NCBI GenBank assembly: GCA_035524895.1
Contig: DATLFI010000131.1
Location: 1-33,536 of the forward strand
From: DATLFI01 sp035524895
Lineage (GTDB): Bacteria > Acidobacteriota > Thermoanaerobaculia > Multivoradales > Multivoraceae
DNA: 33,536 nt
Direction: 5' to 3'
Shown piece by piece: positions 8,756 to 16,069 of the stretch (positions are counted from its first letter, which is position 1; each line of letters opens with the position of its first letter). The notes under the pieces are model-generated. The model made no database searches and was not told the DNA's origin. It saw only the letters and a program-made list of their open reading frames with translations. A program made the position numbers and the translations under genes.

Positions 8756-9169
8756 TGGCTAGCTATGCGAAGCGCCCTGATCTCGGGAGTCTACCGGAGC
8801 TACGGCTCGGCAGCTTCCGGCCATGTGCCTTGCGCTGCGAAGAGGCCGGCGGCGGTGCCCGAAGCCCAGCCTCGTTTGAATCGGGTCTTGAACGCGATTT
8901 CGATACTCGCCATCAACAACCATCGGCGGCAAACGCGCGGCCGAAACCGGAACGCGCCGTCATCTACTACGGAATCGGTGCACCGGCGAGGGCGCGGGAG
9001 TCGGCCGAGCGAGTTCGCGTGAGCGAAGCGGCGCTCCCGGATACGGGGATCCGAGCGGACACCCGTATGCGCGTCGGGACACTGCCTTTGCCGGCGGTCT
9101 CCGAGGCCGGTCGGTCAGCAACGGGGCCTTACCTACGAGATCCACGGCGGCCGGCGACGGCTCGCGGGA
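8756..9169. other. 414-base intergenic region
   Basis: This lies between the GT2-GT4 fusion (ends 9170) and the sulfatase-like gene (starts 8755), both on the minus strand. Open frames here lack family signatures and read as chance frames. There is a relatively A/T-rich patch at about 8874-8935, where a promoter for the downstream gene could sit. An imperfect hairpin spans about 9031-9058 (CGCT and GGAT arms pairing with ATCC and AGCG). I see no clear promoter, terminator tract or decayed gene. Confidence 0.4.
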
Positions 9170-11041
9170 TCAGCCACGAAACACGGCGAGCCGCTCGACG
9201 ATTGCCTGCGCTGCCGACTCCCAGGTCCAGTGGGTGGCAACCTCTCGGGCGGCCGCGGCGCCTCGCGCCGCACCCTCCTCGCGGTGCTCGTAGACCCAAC
9301 GGAGCAAGTGTCGGAGATGTTCGGGATCGGGGTCTGCCCACCGGAACCCTTCGTAGTAGGGGCATCGCGCCACCGCGGGGACGGTGCCGCGAATGCGGAG
9401 CGGGTAGCCGACTCCCTCGTGGAAGAACTCCTGGTGCGCCCCCCAGTTGGTGGCGATCGCCGGTAGGCCGCAGGCCATTGCTTCGAGCAGAGGCATGCCC
9501 CAGCCCTCGCCGCGACTGGTGGAGACGAAGCAATCAACCGAGCGGTACAGCGCAGGCAGCTGGTAGTGAGGGAAGTCGAGGTTGAAAAGATAGCTGATCC
9601 GGCCGCCGGCACTCGACAGCTCGAGCCGACGGATCTCGTCGGGCAGACTGATTTCGCGATCACGGCTGATGATCTTGCAAACCAGACGCACCGGCTCGCG
9701 GGCCGAGAAGACCTCGTTGAAGGTCTGGAGCAGGAGCCCCGGCGCCTTGCGCTCCCCCCACTCGAGGATGGTGAGTAAGACCATCTCGCCGTGCGGGTTG
9801 CGATGGGCGACCCCGCCGGGGTGGAAGTAGTGGGTATCAACGCCGAGAGGGATTTTGTAGATCGGGCGTCGCAGGCCCCCGTCCAGGAACCCCTGCCGGT
9901 TCAGCTCGTTGGGCACCCAAACTTCGTCCATCCCGTTCGCTTGCCGCACCCAGTCGGCCGGGAAGCCGTCCACTTCCAGCATCGTGAAGCCGATCTTGTA
10001 GCGACCGATATTGCGGCGGAAGACGTCGCCCTGGCCGAACACGACGCTGACAGGTGGGCGCTGGGGCAGGCTCCGCCAGCGGATGGTATTGAGGCGGTGG
10101 GAGAGCATCGGTTCCGGCTCGGGCAGCGGGTAGGGGGTGCCTGGGCCGTACACGTACTGGTACGCCATACGCACACCGGCCTCATCGAGGGTCTCGAGCA
10201 GTGCGCGGGTGCTCACCGAGTACCCGCTCGGCAGGTTCATCACCGACTGCCAGGCCAGCCCGTGGCGGTAGCGAGCCTCGAGCTTCTTGCGCCAGCGCCG
10301 ATCGAAGACCCGACGGCTGTGCTGGAAGACCTCCTCTCGCGTCCCGGGCAGCTGTTGTGTCGAGCCGTGCTCGTCGTGGACCAGGCTGACGTCGCCGCAC
10401 AGCATCACCCGGAAGCCCCGCTCCCACGCCGACAGGCAGAGGTCGGTGTCCTCGAAGTAGGACTCGTACTCCTCCGGCAGTCCGCCGAGGGCGTCGAGGA
10501 ACTCGCGCCGCAGGTACGCGCAGGCAAAGATGATGCCCTCTACTTCTCGGCGGTCGGTGTACTGGGACACGTCTTTCTCCAGACCGCCGATCTGCTGCCC
10601 CAGCAGGGTGTCCGGCAGGACGTAGGTTCCGGCGTGGGCCAGTCTGCCGTCGGGGAGCAGCAGGCGGCACCCGACGATTCCGACCTCGGGCGTCGAGTGG
10701 GCACAGTCCCTCAGGCGCTCGAGCCAGTCGGCCTGCTCGAACAGCAGGTCGTTGTTGAGCAGCACGACATCGGCGTCCGAGGGGGCGGCGGCGATCCCGG
10801 CGTTGTTCCCGCGGACGTAACCGAGGTTGCGCGGCAGAGTGACGACCCGGATGTCGTCCTGCTCGCCAAGGCGCTCCGGGGTCTCGTCGGTTGATCCGTT
10901 GTCGACGACGACGATCTCGGCGCGATCGAGAGAGGTTCGGCGCAGGGACTCGAGGCACCGCCGGGTCAGGTCCCAGCGGTTCCAGGCGAGGAGGACCAGG
11001 GTTGCCCGGTGTGGTTTTTGGGGATGGGGCTCAGGGGGCAT
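9170..11041 (-). CDS. Fused GT2-GT4 glycosyltransferase
   Basis: A bifunctional 623-residue enzyme. Residues about 12-245 are a GT-A fold GT2 domain with LVLLAWNRWDLT, VVDNGS (D47), a DxD-like LLNNDLLF (N96-D98), and the ESYFEDTDLCLSAWERGF motif whose E197-D198 pair supplies the catalytic base in rhamnosyltransferase-like GT2 enzymes. Residues about 265-620 are a GT-B fold GT4 domain with VWVPNE, KIPLGVDTHYF, VLLTILEWGERKAP and an intact E-x7-E at E512 and E520 (EGWGMPLLE). Such fusions can add two sugars in succession, which would suit a repeat-unit polymerase; this is inference. The ATG at 11041 lies inside the end of the preceding small gene (11-base overlap), implying coupling. It is the last gene of the minus-strand run before a long gap. 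Confidence 0.9.
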   Translation of the reverse strand: MPPEPHPQKPHRATLVLLAWNRWDLTRRCLESLRRTSLDRAEIVVVDNGSTDETPERLGEQDDIRVVTLPRNLGYVRGNNAGIAAAPSDADVVLLNNDLLFEQADWLERLRDCAHSTPEVGIVGCRLLLPDGRLAHAGTYVLPDTLLGQQIGGLEKDVSQYTDRREVEGIIFACAYLRREFLDALGGLPEEYESYFEDTDLCLSAWERGFRVMLCGDVSLVHDEHGSTQQLPGTREEVFQHSRRVFDRRWRKKLEARYRHGLAWQSVMNLPSGYSVSTRALLETLDEAGVRMAYQYVYGPGTPYPLPEPEPMLSHRLNTIRWRSLPQRPPVSVVFGQGDVFRRNIGRYKIGFTMLEVDGFPADWVRQANGMDEVWVPNELNRQGFLDGGLRRPIYKIPLGVDTHYFHPGGVAHRNPHGEMVLLTILEWGERKAPGLLLQTFNEVFSAREPVRLVCKIISRDREISLPDEIRRLELSSAGGRISYLFNLDFPHYQLPALYRSVDCFVSTSRGEGWGMPLLEAMACGLPAIATNWGAHQEFFHEGVGYPLRIRGTVPAVARCPYYEGFRWADPDPEHLRHLLRWVYEHREEGAARGAAAAREVATHWTWESAAQAIVERLAVFRG

Positions 11042-11324
11042 TGTGGCGCTCGTGGGGCGCGATCGAGCGCCACAGGTCCTCGAGGACCGGCTCCACCTCG
11101 GCGGTCGTCAGCTCGGTGGTCTCCCGCCAGAGCGCAGGTTCGAAGGCGTAGCGGGGACGCGGGGGCAGGCCGGCGTGGATCCGGGACAAGATGAGCAGCT
11201 CGCGTTCGTCGAGGTGCTCGATCAGGAGCCGGAGCTCCCTAGAGCGGACGACGAGAGCCTCCTCGAGCGCTGCGACCCGCGCCTCCAGACGGGCGATCTC
11301 CAGCTCTGCTTCGGGCTTCGTCAT
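11031..11324 (-). CDS. Small coiled-coil protein B
   Basis: Small protein of 97 residues from the ATG at 11324, or 118 residues from ATG 11387. The later start follows the previous stop by 14 bases. The earlier one overlaps that gene by 49 bases but has GAGG 8 bases upstream, so the choice is open. Residues about 1-45 (KPEAELEIARLEARVAALEE) show a clean heptad pattern typical of a coiled coil. The rest (RPRYAFEPALWRETTELTTA) carries no family signature I know. There is no signal peptide or membrane helix. It sits between another coiled-coil gene and a glycosyltransferase, overlapping the latter. I infer a scaffold or oligomerisation role in the glycosyltransferase complex; no enzymatic function is visible. 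Confidence 0.65.
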   Translation of the reverse strand: MTKPEAELEIARLEARVAALEEALVVRSRELRLLIEHLDERELLILSRIHAGLPPRPRYAFEPALWRETTELTTAEVEPVLEDLWRSIAPHERHNAP

Positions 11325-11338
11325 ACTGGCGCGACCAT

Positions 11339-11635
11339 CTACCAGGCGCGACCGAAGATCCGACGGACGGATTGGATCGTCCGCCATGCCCGGGACCTCA
11401 GGACCGCCGCCCGGAACTCGGCCAGCTCTTCCAGTCTCCTCCGCAATCGGGCGACCTCCGTTGGTACGTCCGTCTCGTTGTCGGCGATTCCCTCGGTCGG
11501 CCCTGCCGTCAGAAGTGCCAGGCGCTGCTGGATCGCGCGGTCCTCCTCGCTGCGCAGCGCGGCCAGGAGATCCTCCACCTCCGCCTGATATCTTCGCTGC
11601 TGCGCAGCGACCGACCCCTCACCCTCATCTACCAT
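11339..11635 (-). CDS. Small coiled-coil protein A
   Basis: A 98-residue protein. Almost all of it is charged heptad-like helix (QQRRYQAEVEDLLAALRSEE, then VARLRRRLEELAEFRAAVL). It ends in a basic, Trp-rich segment, LRSRAWRTIQSVRRIFGRAW. A comparable SRSWRLT-type basic and aromatic segment is often seen next to coiled coils in large glycosyltransferases, where it may form an amphipathic membrane contact. ATG 11635 overlaps the stop of the preceding GT4 gene by 11 bases, so it is probably translationally coupled. I do not recognise a named family. A peripheral membrane scaffold or length-setting partner for the glycosyltransferases is an inference from composition and position. Confidence 0.65.
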   Translation of the reverse strand: MVDEGEGSVAAQQRRYQAEVEDLLAALRSEEDRAIQQRLALLTAGPTEGIADNETDVPTEVARLRRRLEELAEFRAAVLRSRAWRTIQSVRRIFGRAW

Positions 11636-12887
11636 CGTCTTCGCTCGCTCGATCTCTCCACCGGTGCCGGATCGCGTTGTCGTATACAGCTCGGACTTTC
11701 CGGGTCACGAGCTCCCAGGTGTAGCTCCGCTCGACCTTCGCGCGGCCATGCTCCCCCATCCGTCGCCGCAGCCCTGGATCGTCGAGGAGCCGGAGAATGG
11801 CGCGCGCCAGTTCGTCGGGGTCTTCGTAGGCTACCAGCAGGCCGTTCTCGCCATCGTCGATCACCGAGGCGATCGCATCCGCCGCGATCCCGACGACCGG
11901 CTTGCCGTGTGCCCAAGCTTCGAGGAACACGAGGCCGAACGAGTCCACCGCCGAGGGCAGCACCAGGACGTCGCTGGCCGCGAGTAGGGCGTTCTTCTCG
12001 GTCTCCTCGAGGTCGCACAACAGGTGAGCCTGTCCACGGCGGTTGCCGAGTTCTGCCAGCATCGTCTCGATCTCCTGCGTGTACGAGGTCGAAGCGCCGG
12101 CGACGACCAATCGGGCCTCGGAAGCCTCCTTCCAGACAAGCTCCATCGCGCGGATCAGGACGTCGAATCGCTTGCGGCCGACATGCTTGGCCAGCATCGT
12201 CACCACCGGACCATCGCCAGGTGCCAATGGGAGCCTCGCCGTCGCTTCCTCTGATCTGGCGCCAGGAAGCTCGACGCCGCCGCCCACGACCCAGACCCGC
12301 TCCGCCGCGGCGCCTCGGGCGATGACGTGGCGACGCTCGAACTCAGTGAGCGCCAGGTAGGCATCCGCGCGACGGATTGCCGAGAAGATCATCTCCCGGC
12401 CGTAGTTCCATTCGTCCTCCACGTGCAAGGCGCCGAGGAGGACGCAGGGGACGCCGGCCCTGCGGGCGCCGCGCACGGCCGCGTACATGTGGAGGAGCGG
12501 GAACGCGCTCGCCATCACGACATCGGCGCCGCTGCGGCTCACGGCGCCGGAGAGACCGAATACGATCGGCCCGTTGAGCAGGGTGCGGAAGAGCTCGTGG
12601 CCGGGAAGCCGCCAGCGGTAGCTGAGGCTGGCAAGGAGCATTCGGGAGCGTGTCAGCCGGTTGAAGACCGGGAAGCGCCGCACCGTGACGCCGTCCCGCT
12701 CCTCGGTCGTCGCAGGCAGCGCCTCGCCGTCGTCGCGCACGAAATGATCGGTGTGTCGCGCCACGGTGGTGAAGACGGTGACCTCGTCGCCGTGGCTTCG
12801 AACGAGCCGCTGGGACAGCTGTTCCACAAGACGTTGGCAGCCGCCAATCGACGGCGGATAGGCGTGGACGACGTGCAGGATCCGCAT
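11625..12887 (-). CDS. GT4-family glycosyltransferase
   Basis: A 420-residue GT-B enzyme transferring a sugar from a nucleotide donor in the cytoplasm. It begins MRILHVVHAYPPSIGGCQRL, the classic GT4 opening with a Gly-Gly phosphate loop. The donor half has VVTMLAKHVGRKRFDVLIRA, VLVLPSAVDSFGLVFLEAWA and AHGKPVVG. The first Glu of the E-x7-E motif is replaced by Asp (D-x7-E), a conservative change seen in active relatives. The open frame runs about 215 codons further upstream, but that segment is arginine-rich shadow sequence inside the methyltransferase gene, so ATG 12887 is chosen. It starts 8 bases after the methyltransferase stop and overlaps coiled-coil gene A by 11 bases. Confidence 0.9.
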   Translation of the reverse strand: MRILHVVHAYPPSIGGCQRLVEQLSQRLVRSHGDEVTVFTTVARHTDHFVRDDGEALPATTEERDGVTVRRFPVFNRLTRSRMLLASLSYRWRLPGHELFRTLLNGPIVFGLSGAVSRSGADVVMASAFPLLHMYAAVRGARRAGVPCVLLGALHVEDEWNYGREMIFSAIRRADAYLALTEFERRHVIARGAAAERVWVVGGGVELPGARSEEATARLPLAPGDGPVVTMLAKHVGRKRFDVLIRAMELVWKEASEARLVVAGASTSYTQEIETMLAELGNRRGQAHLLCDLEETEKNALLAASDVLVLPSAVDSFGLVFLEAWAHGKPVVGIAADAIASVIDDGENGLLVAYEDPDELARAILRLLDDPGLRRRMGEHGRAKVERSYTWELVTRKVRAVYDNAIRHRWRDRASEDDGR

Positions 12888-12895
12888 CGTGAGGC

Positions 12896-13744
12896 CTAAC
12901 GCGCGCAACGCGCCAGCACGAGGTCCTGGAAGCTGACCGCAGGCGACCGACCGCTCCAGCTCCCCGGAAACACCTCGGCGATGGTAAGCCCGGCCTCGTC
13001 GAAGCGCCGTCCAACCCACGACGCGTGGTAGGCCACCGCCTCCTCCGGCCGGTCGGGGTCCTCGATGGCCCACTCGCCACGGCGATGAGCGAAACCGAAC
13101 GCGCTGGTGCCTGCGGCGATGCCGGCCACCGACTCGGCATCGAGCAGGAAGAAGGTGATCAGGCAGCGGCCGGTGTCGGGGCGCAGCACCCGGGCCGTCT
13201 CCCGCAGATAGCGCTCCACCCCCCCTGGCAGCATGTGGGTGAAGACTGAGGCCATCACTACGAAGTCGACGCTCCCCGACGGACAGGGAAAGGTCACCGT
13301 TTCGCTTTGAAGCGCTCCCCGGGGGTTGTAGCGGCCGTTGAAGACGTCGAGGTGGCCAAACTCGAAGTTGGGGAAGCGCGAGGAGATGCGAGAGCGACAC
13401 CACTGCACGCCGCGGAGGTTCACGTCGAGGCCCAGATAGCGTGCGCACGGCGACAGGTAGCGGGTGAGGGGCACCGTCTTGCGCCCCATCCCCGAGCCGA
13501 CGTCGAGGACGCTCTCGTGGGGCTCCAAGCCACACCGCTCGACGTAGTGGTGGAGGAACTCGCGGCCGTTCTCACGGAACACTTCGGGATCCCGCGGCCC
13601 GTCATAGAGGAGCCGCCGGGGCGGAACGAGGGCGTCGGATCGCCCCTGCAGAGCGTCCCTCACGTCGAGCGCTGTCAGCAGGACCGCCTGGGTCCGGCTG
13701 AGTATCCATCGTCTCAGACGCCGACCTGGCATCGCCGAATTCAT
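12896..13744 (-). CDS. SAM-dependent methyltransferase
   Basis: A 282-residue class I methyltransferase. Motif I is SVLDVGSGMGRKTVPL (about 78-93), followed by YLGLDVN (motif II), a GSVDFVVMASVFTHML segment (motif IV region) and ETARVLRPDTGRCLITFFLL (motifs V-VI). The N-terminal about 50 residues are basic and helical. ATG 13744 overlaps the previous stop as ATGA; an internal Met (MPGRRLRRW) at 13732 is a second candidate. It lies within the glycosyltransferase operon, so a sugar hydroxyl or a terminal cap on a glycan chain is a likely target. In ABC-exported O-antigens terminal methyl groups can act as stop and export signals, but nothing here proves that use. Confidence 0.85.
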   Translation of the reverse strand: MNSAMPGRRLRRWILSRTQAVLLTALDVRDALQGRSDALVPPRRLLYDGPRDPEVFRENGREFLHHYVERCGLEPHESVLDVGSGMGRKTVPLTRYLSPCARYLGLDVNLRGVQWCRSRISSRFPNFEFGHLDVFNGRYNPRGALQSETVTFPCPSGSVDFVVMASVFTHMLPGGVERYLRETARVLRPDTGRCLITFFLLDAESVAGIAAGTSAFGFAHRRGEWAIEDPDRPEEAVAYHASWVGRRFDEAGLTIAEVFPGSWSGRSPAVSFQDLVLARCAR

Positions 13745-14787
13745 TCCGTGCGTCTGGCGTCGGGCGAGCAGAGCTCGGCGTAGACCGCCGCGAACGAGGC
13801 GATCATCCCCTCGAGGTCGAAGTCTCGGCGACCGTGCTCGACCGCATTGCGCTCGTAGTCCCGGTAGCTGCACCGGAGCCATTCCAACGCGTCGAGGAGC
13901 GGCTTCACGGCGAGCCCATCGACCACGACACCGACGCCCTTGGCGGCCACGTAGCCGGCCATCGGGATGTTTCGGCTCACCAGAACCGGCTTGCCGGCGA
14001 CCAGCGACTCGATGAGCGAGTGCGGGTAGGCCTTCACCAGGTCGCCGCTCTCCGCCAGCACGATGGTCGCGTGCACCGCAGCGAGCTGCTGATCGACGTC
14101 GACCACCCGGTCGACGACCTCCACCCGATCCTCGAGATTGCGCTCGCGGATGCGCCTCTTCACCGCCGCGGTGAGCACTCCCCGCCACAGGAGGGTGAGG
14201 CGCAGGCGCGGGTCCGCCTCGGCGGCCGCGAGCAACGCGTCGATGCCCTTGGTGCGGAATTGTTCTGGCGTCCAGGGCGCCGAGGCCATCAGCAGGTGGA
14301 GCTCGCCGTCGAGAGTCCGCGGCTGGACCGAGAAGCGCCTCGTGTCGATACCGGCTCGCACACGGCGGACATTCTTGAGCCCCTCTTCCCGCAGCCGTCT
14401 CAGGCTATCCCGATCCGGCACGGTGACTGCTGCGAAGCGTCGGAAGGGCTCTACCTGGTCCGACCGCAGAGAGGCGTGACCAGTCAGGGTGTAGACCACG
14501 GGACGTGCGAGAAACGCAAGCACCGGATAGAGGTAGAGGGTCGGGCTATAGATCTGGTAGAGGCCGTGCCGATTGCCGGCACGGCGCAGACGGGGCAGCT
14601 CGAGAAAGCCGAACAGGGGGCGCGGTAGCTGCACCGGCAGATGCCTGGGGAGAAGGCGATTGGGGTTGATGTAGAACCGCTCGCCGCCGAAACGGCGGCA
14701 GAGGGCGTCGATCTCCTGTCCGTAAGCCTCGGCCTCCGGCACGACAGGCGGCGGAGTCGGTACCAGGAACGCGATGCTCGTGCTCAC
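13741..14787 (-). CDS. GT4-like glycosyltransferase
   Basis: A 348-residue glycosyltransferase of GT-B fold. Recognisable parts are the N-terminal IAFLVPTPPPVVPEAEAYGQ, VVYTLTGHASL, VTVPDRDSLRRLREEG, VRRVRAGIDTRRF and the donor-side AYPHSLIESLVAGKPVLVSR. The second Glu of the E-x7-E motif is present, but Lys stands where the first would be (KAYPHSLIE), so this is a divergent member. The start codon is GTG at 14787. It overlaps the stop of the upstream GT2 as GTGA, and no better in-frame start exists. The stop overlaps the methyltransferase start. Sugar specificity is unknown. Confidence 0.82.
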   Translation of the reverse strand: MSTSIAFLVPTPPPVVPEAEAYGQEIDALCRRFGGERFYINPNRLLPRHLPVQLPRPLFGFLELPRLRRAGNRHGLYQIYSPTLYLYPVLAFLARPVVYTLTGHASLRSDQVEPFRRFAAVTVPDRDSLRRLREEGLKNVRRVRAGIDTRRFSVQPRTLDGELHLLMASAPWTPEQFRTKGIDALLAAAEADPRLRLTLLWRGVLTAAVKRRIRERNLEDRVEVVDRVVDVDQQLAAVHATIVLAESGDLVKAYPHSLIESLVAGKPVLVSRNIPMAGYVAAKGVGVVVDGLAVKPLLDALEWLRCSYRDYERNAVEHGRRDFDLEGMIASFAAVYAELCSPDARRTE

Positions 14788-15704
14788 ACGCCGGCGCCGT
14801 TGGGATGATTCGCGCAGGCTCTCAGAACGGTTTCGTTCTGGCCGCCGAAGCGGCCCCGAAGGCCGTCACGAACGCCCAGCAGGATCGCTGTCGCGGTGCC
14901 GCGGCGTCCCTGGATCCACAGACGGATCCCCTGCTGTAGACCATAGAGGGCCCACAACGCGACCGGTCCGGGCCAGGTTGTGCGGAGGGAGCGTCGCGCG
15001 TAGAGGAGCCGATTACGCACGACGTAGTAGACGTAGAGGGTCTCCCGGAGGCCCGATGAGCGCTCGAGGTCGTGCTCCACGCGCGCAGCGGAGTTGACCA
15101 GGCAGAGGAAGCCATCGGCGCGGGCGCGCCGGCAGAGGTCGGCCAGCTCCAAGCCGAAGAAGTAGGCCTCGTCGAGCAGCCCGACCTGCTGCAGCAGCGC
15201 GACCCGGATCACCACGGCGGCGCCGGATACGAAGTCGACCGGGTAGGTCGGCTGTCCCGGCGGCGGAGCGCGAACGGCGGGGTCGCGATGCAGCAGCGGG
15301 CTGCGACTCCCTGCTGACAAGATGCGATCCGGCACGGCTGATTCCACGATCATCGGGCCCACGATTCCGCAGTGCGGCTGGGCGTTCAGCGTCTCTAGAA
15401 GGGCGGCGGCCGCACCTTGGTCGATTCGAACGTCGTTGTTGAGGAGCAGCACCGGAGCCGTGGACTCGGCAATCACCCGGCGCAGCGCCAGGTTGGTCCC
15501 ACCCGAGAACCCCAGGTTGCGCTCGCTCCGAAGCAGAATCGCCGCCGGCCAGGCGTGCGCAATCGCCGCCGCCTCCTCCGGCTCCGAGCCGTTGTCCACC
15601 ACCCAGATTCGCGGCTCGAGAAGCGTCCAGTCCACGAGCCTTCGCAGGCAGGCGACGGTGTCCTCGCGCGCGTTCCAGTTGAGAATAACGACGTTGACGT
15701 CCAT
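14784..15704 (-). CDS. GT2-family glycosyltransferase (rhamnosyltransferase-like)
   Basis: First gene of the minus-strand glycan operon, 306 residues from ATG 15704 (MDVNVVILNWNARED). A start at 15740 adds 12 residues of unlikely sequence and would fall on the predicted transcription start. GT2 hallmarks are VVILNWN, WVVDNGS, RSERNLGFSGGTNLAL, the DxD-like LLLNNDVRI, and GAAVVIRVALLQQVGLLD. The later EDxDLC base motif reads ELADLC, so the second acidic residue of the usual pair is Leu. That could lower or alter activity. A C-terminal helix follows (LLYARRSLRTTWPGPVALWA), which may touch the membrane. The stop overlaps the GTG of the next gene. Confidence 0.87.
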   Translation of the reverse strand: MDVNVVILNWNAREDTVACLRRLVDWTLLEPRIWVVDNGSEPEEAAAIAHAWPAAILLRSERNLGFSGGTNLALRRVIAESTAPVLLLNNDVRIDQGAAAALLETLNAQPHCGIVGPMIVESAVPDRILSAGSRSPLLHRDPAVRAPPPGQPTYPVDFVSGAAVVIRVALLQQVGLLDEAYFFGLELADLCRRARADGFLCLVNSAARVEHDLERSSGLRETLYVYYVVRNRLLYARRSLRTTWPGPVALWALYGLQQGIRLWIQGRRGTATAILLGVRDGLRGRFGGQNETVLRACANHPNGAGV

Positions 15705-15748
15705 GAACGCGGAACAGCCCCAGGACGACCGGAGCTCCATGCCGCCAG

Positions 15749-15781
15749 ATTGTATCGGGATCGGCCTCCAGGGCTCCCTGG
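15749..15781 (-). promoter_or_regulatory. Candidate promoter/operator of the minus-strand glycan operon
   Basis: Reading the minus strand, a TACAAT -10-like hexamer (15754-15749) lies about 45 bases before ATG 15704. Just upstream is a perfect inverted repeat, CCAGGG-CT-CCCTGG (15768-15781), where a -35 element or operator would be. No TTGACA-like -35 is evident. The placement supports 15704 over 15740 as the translation start. Confidence 0.35.
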
Positions 15782-16027
15782 TTCCTCTACATTCGGGTCG
15801 TCGCTCTGGCCCGCTCCCCCTCCCTTCTGCGCGCGAAGGGTCCGACCGGCCTGACCCTGACGACGACGCGCGGTCAGGTTCGCCGGAATCAGCGGTTGGA
15901 TTCAGCTGGGCGCTACACGGGTAGGCTGACCGAGGACTGAACCTTCTCTACCCCATCCGCTGGAACCTGCGGTCAGCTTCGTCCGGAAAAGGACAGGGGA
16001 GGACGAGATTCGAGGGCGGCGTGTTCC

Positions 16028-16048
16028 CCGGAAGCAAAGGGCTTCCGG
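16028..16048 (-). terminator. Hairpin downstream of the GT-C-like gene
   Basis: CCGGAAGC (16028-16035) and GCTTCCGG (16041-16048) form a perfect 8-base-pair stem with a 5-base loop, 21 bases after the stop codon on the minus strand. There is no T run after it. It could be a Rho-assisted or weak terminator, or an mRNA 3' stabiliser. Confidence 0.45.
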
Positions 16049-16069
16049 ATAGGGGACGTTGAGGAAGCG

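Larger units (their letters stand above)
15705..16069. other. 365-base intergenic region between two minus-strand units
   Basis: It separates the GT-C-like gene (ends 16070) from the glycan operon (starts 15704). It holds the candidate promoter/operator near 15749-15781, a hairpin near 16028-16048, and a CCTGACC and GGTCAGG inverted pair near 15850-15880. No open frame with family features is present. Confidence 0.5.

Noticed and set aside
8755..9585. Plus-strand open frame of 276 codons through the intergenic gap
   Set aside because: Arg/Pro-rich sequence with no domain, partly antisense to the GT2-GT4 gene, without a ribosome site.
12888..13535. Upstream extension of the GT4 gene frame by about 215 codons
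   Set aside because: Arginine-rich shadow sequence inside the methyltransferase gene; the canonical GT4 N-terminus starts at 12887.
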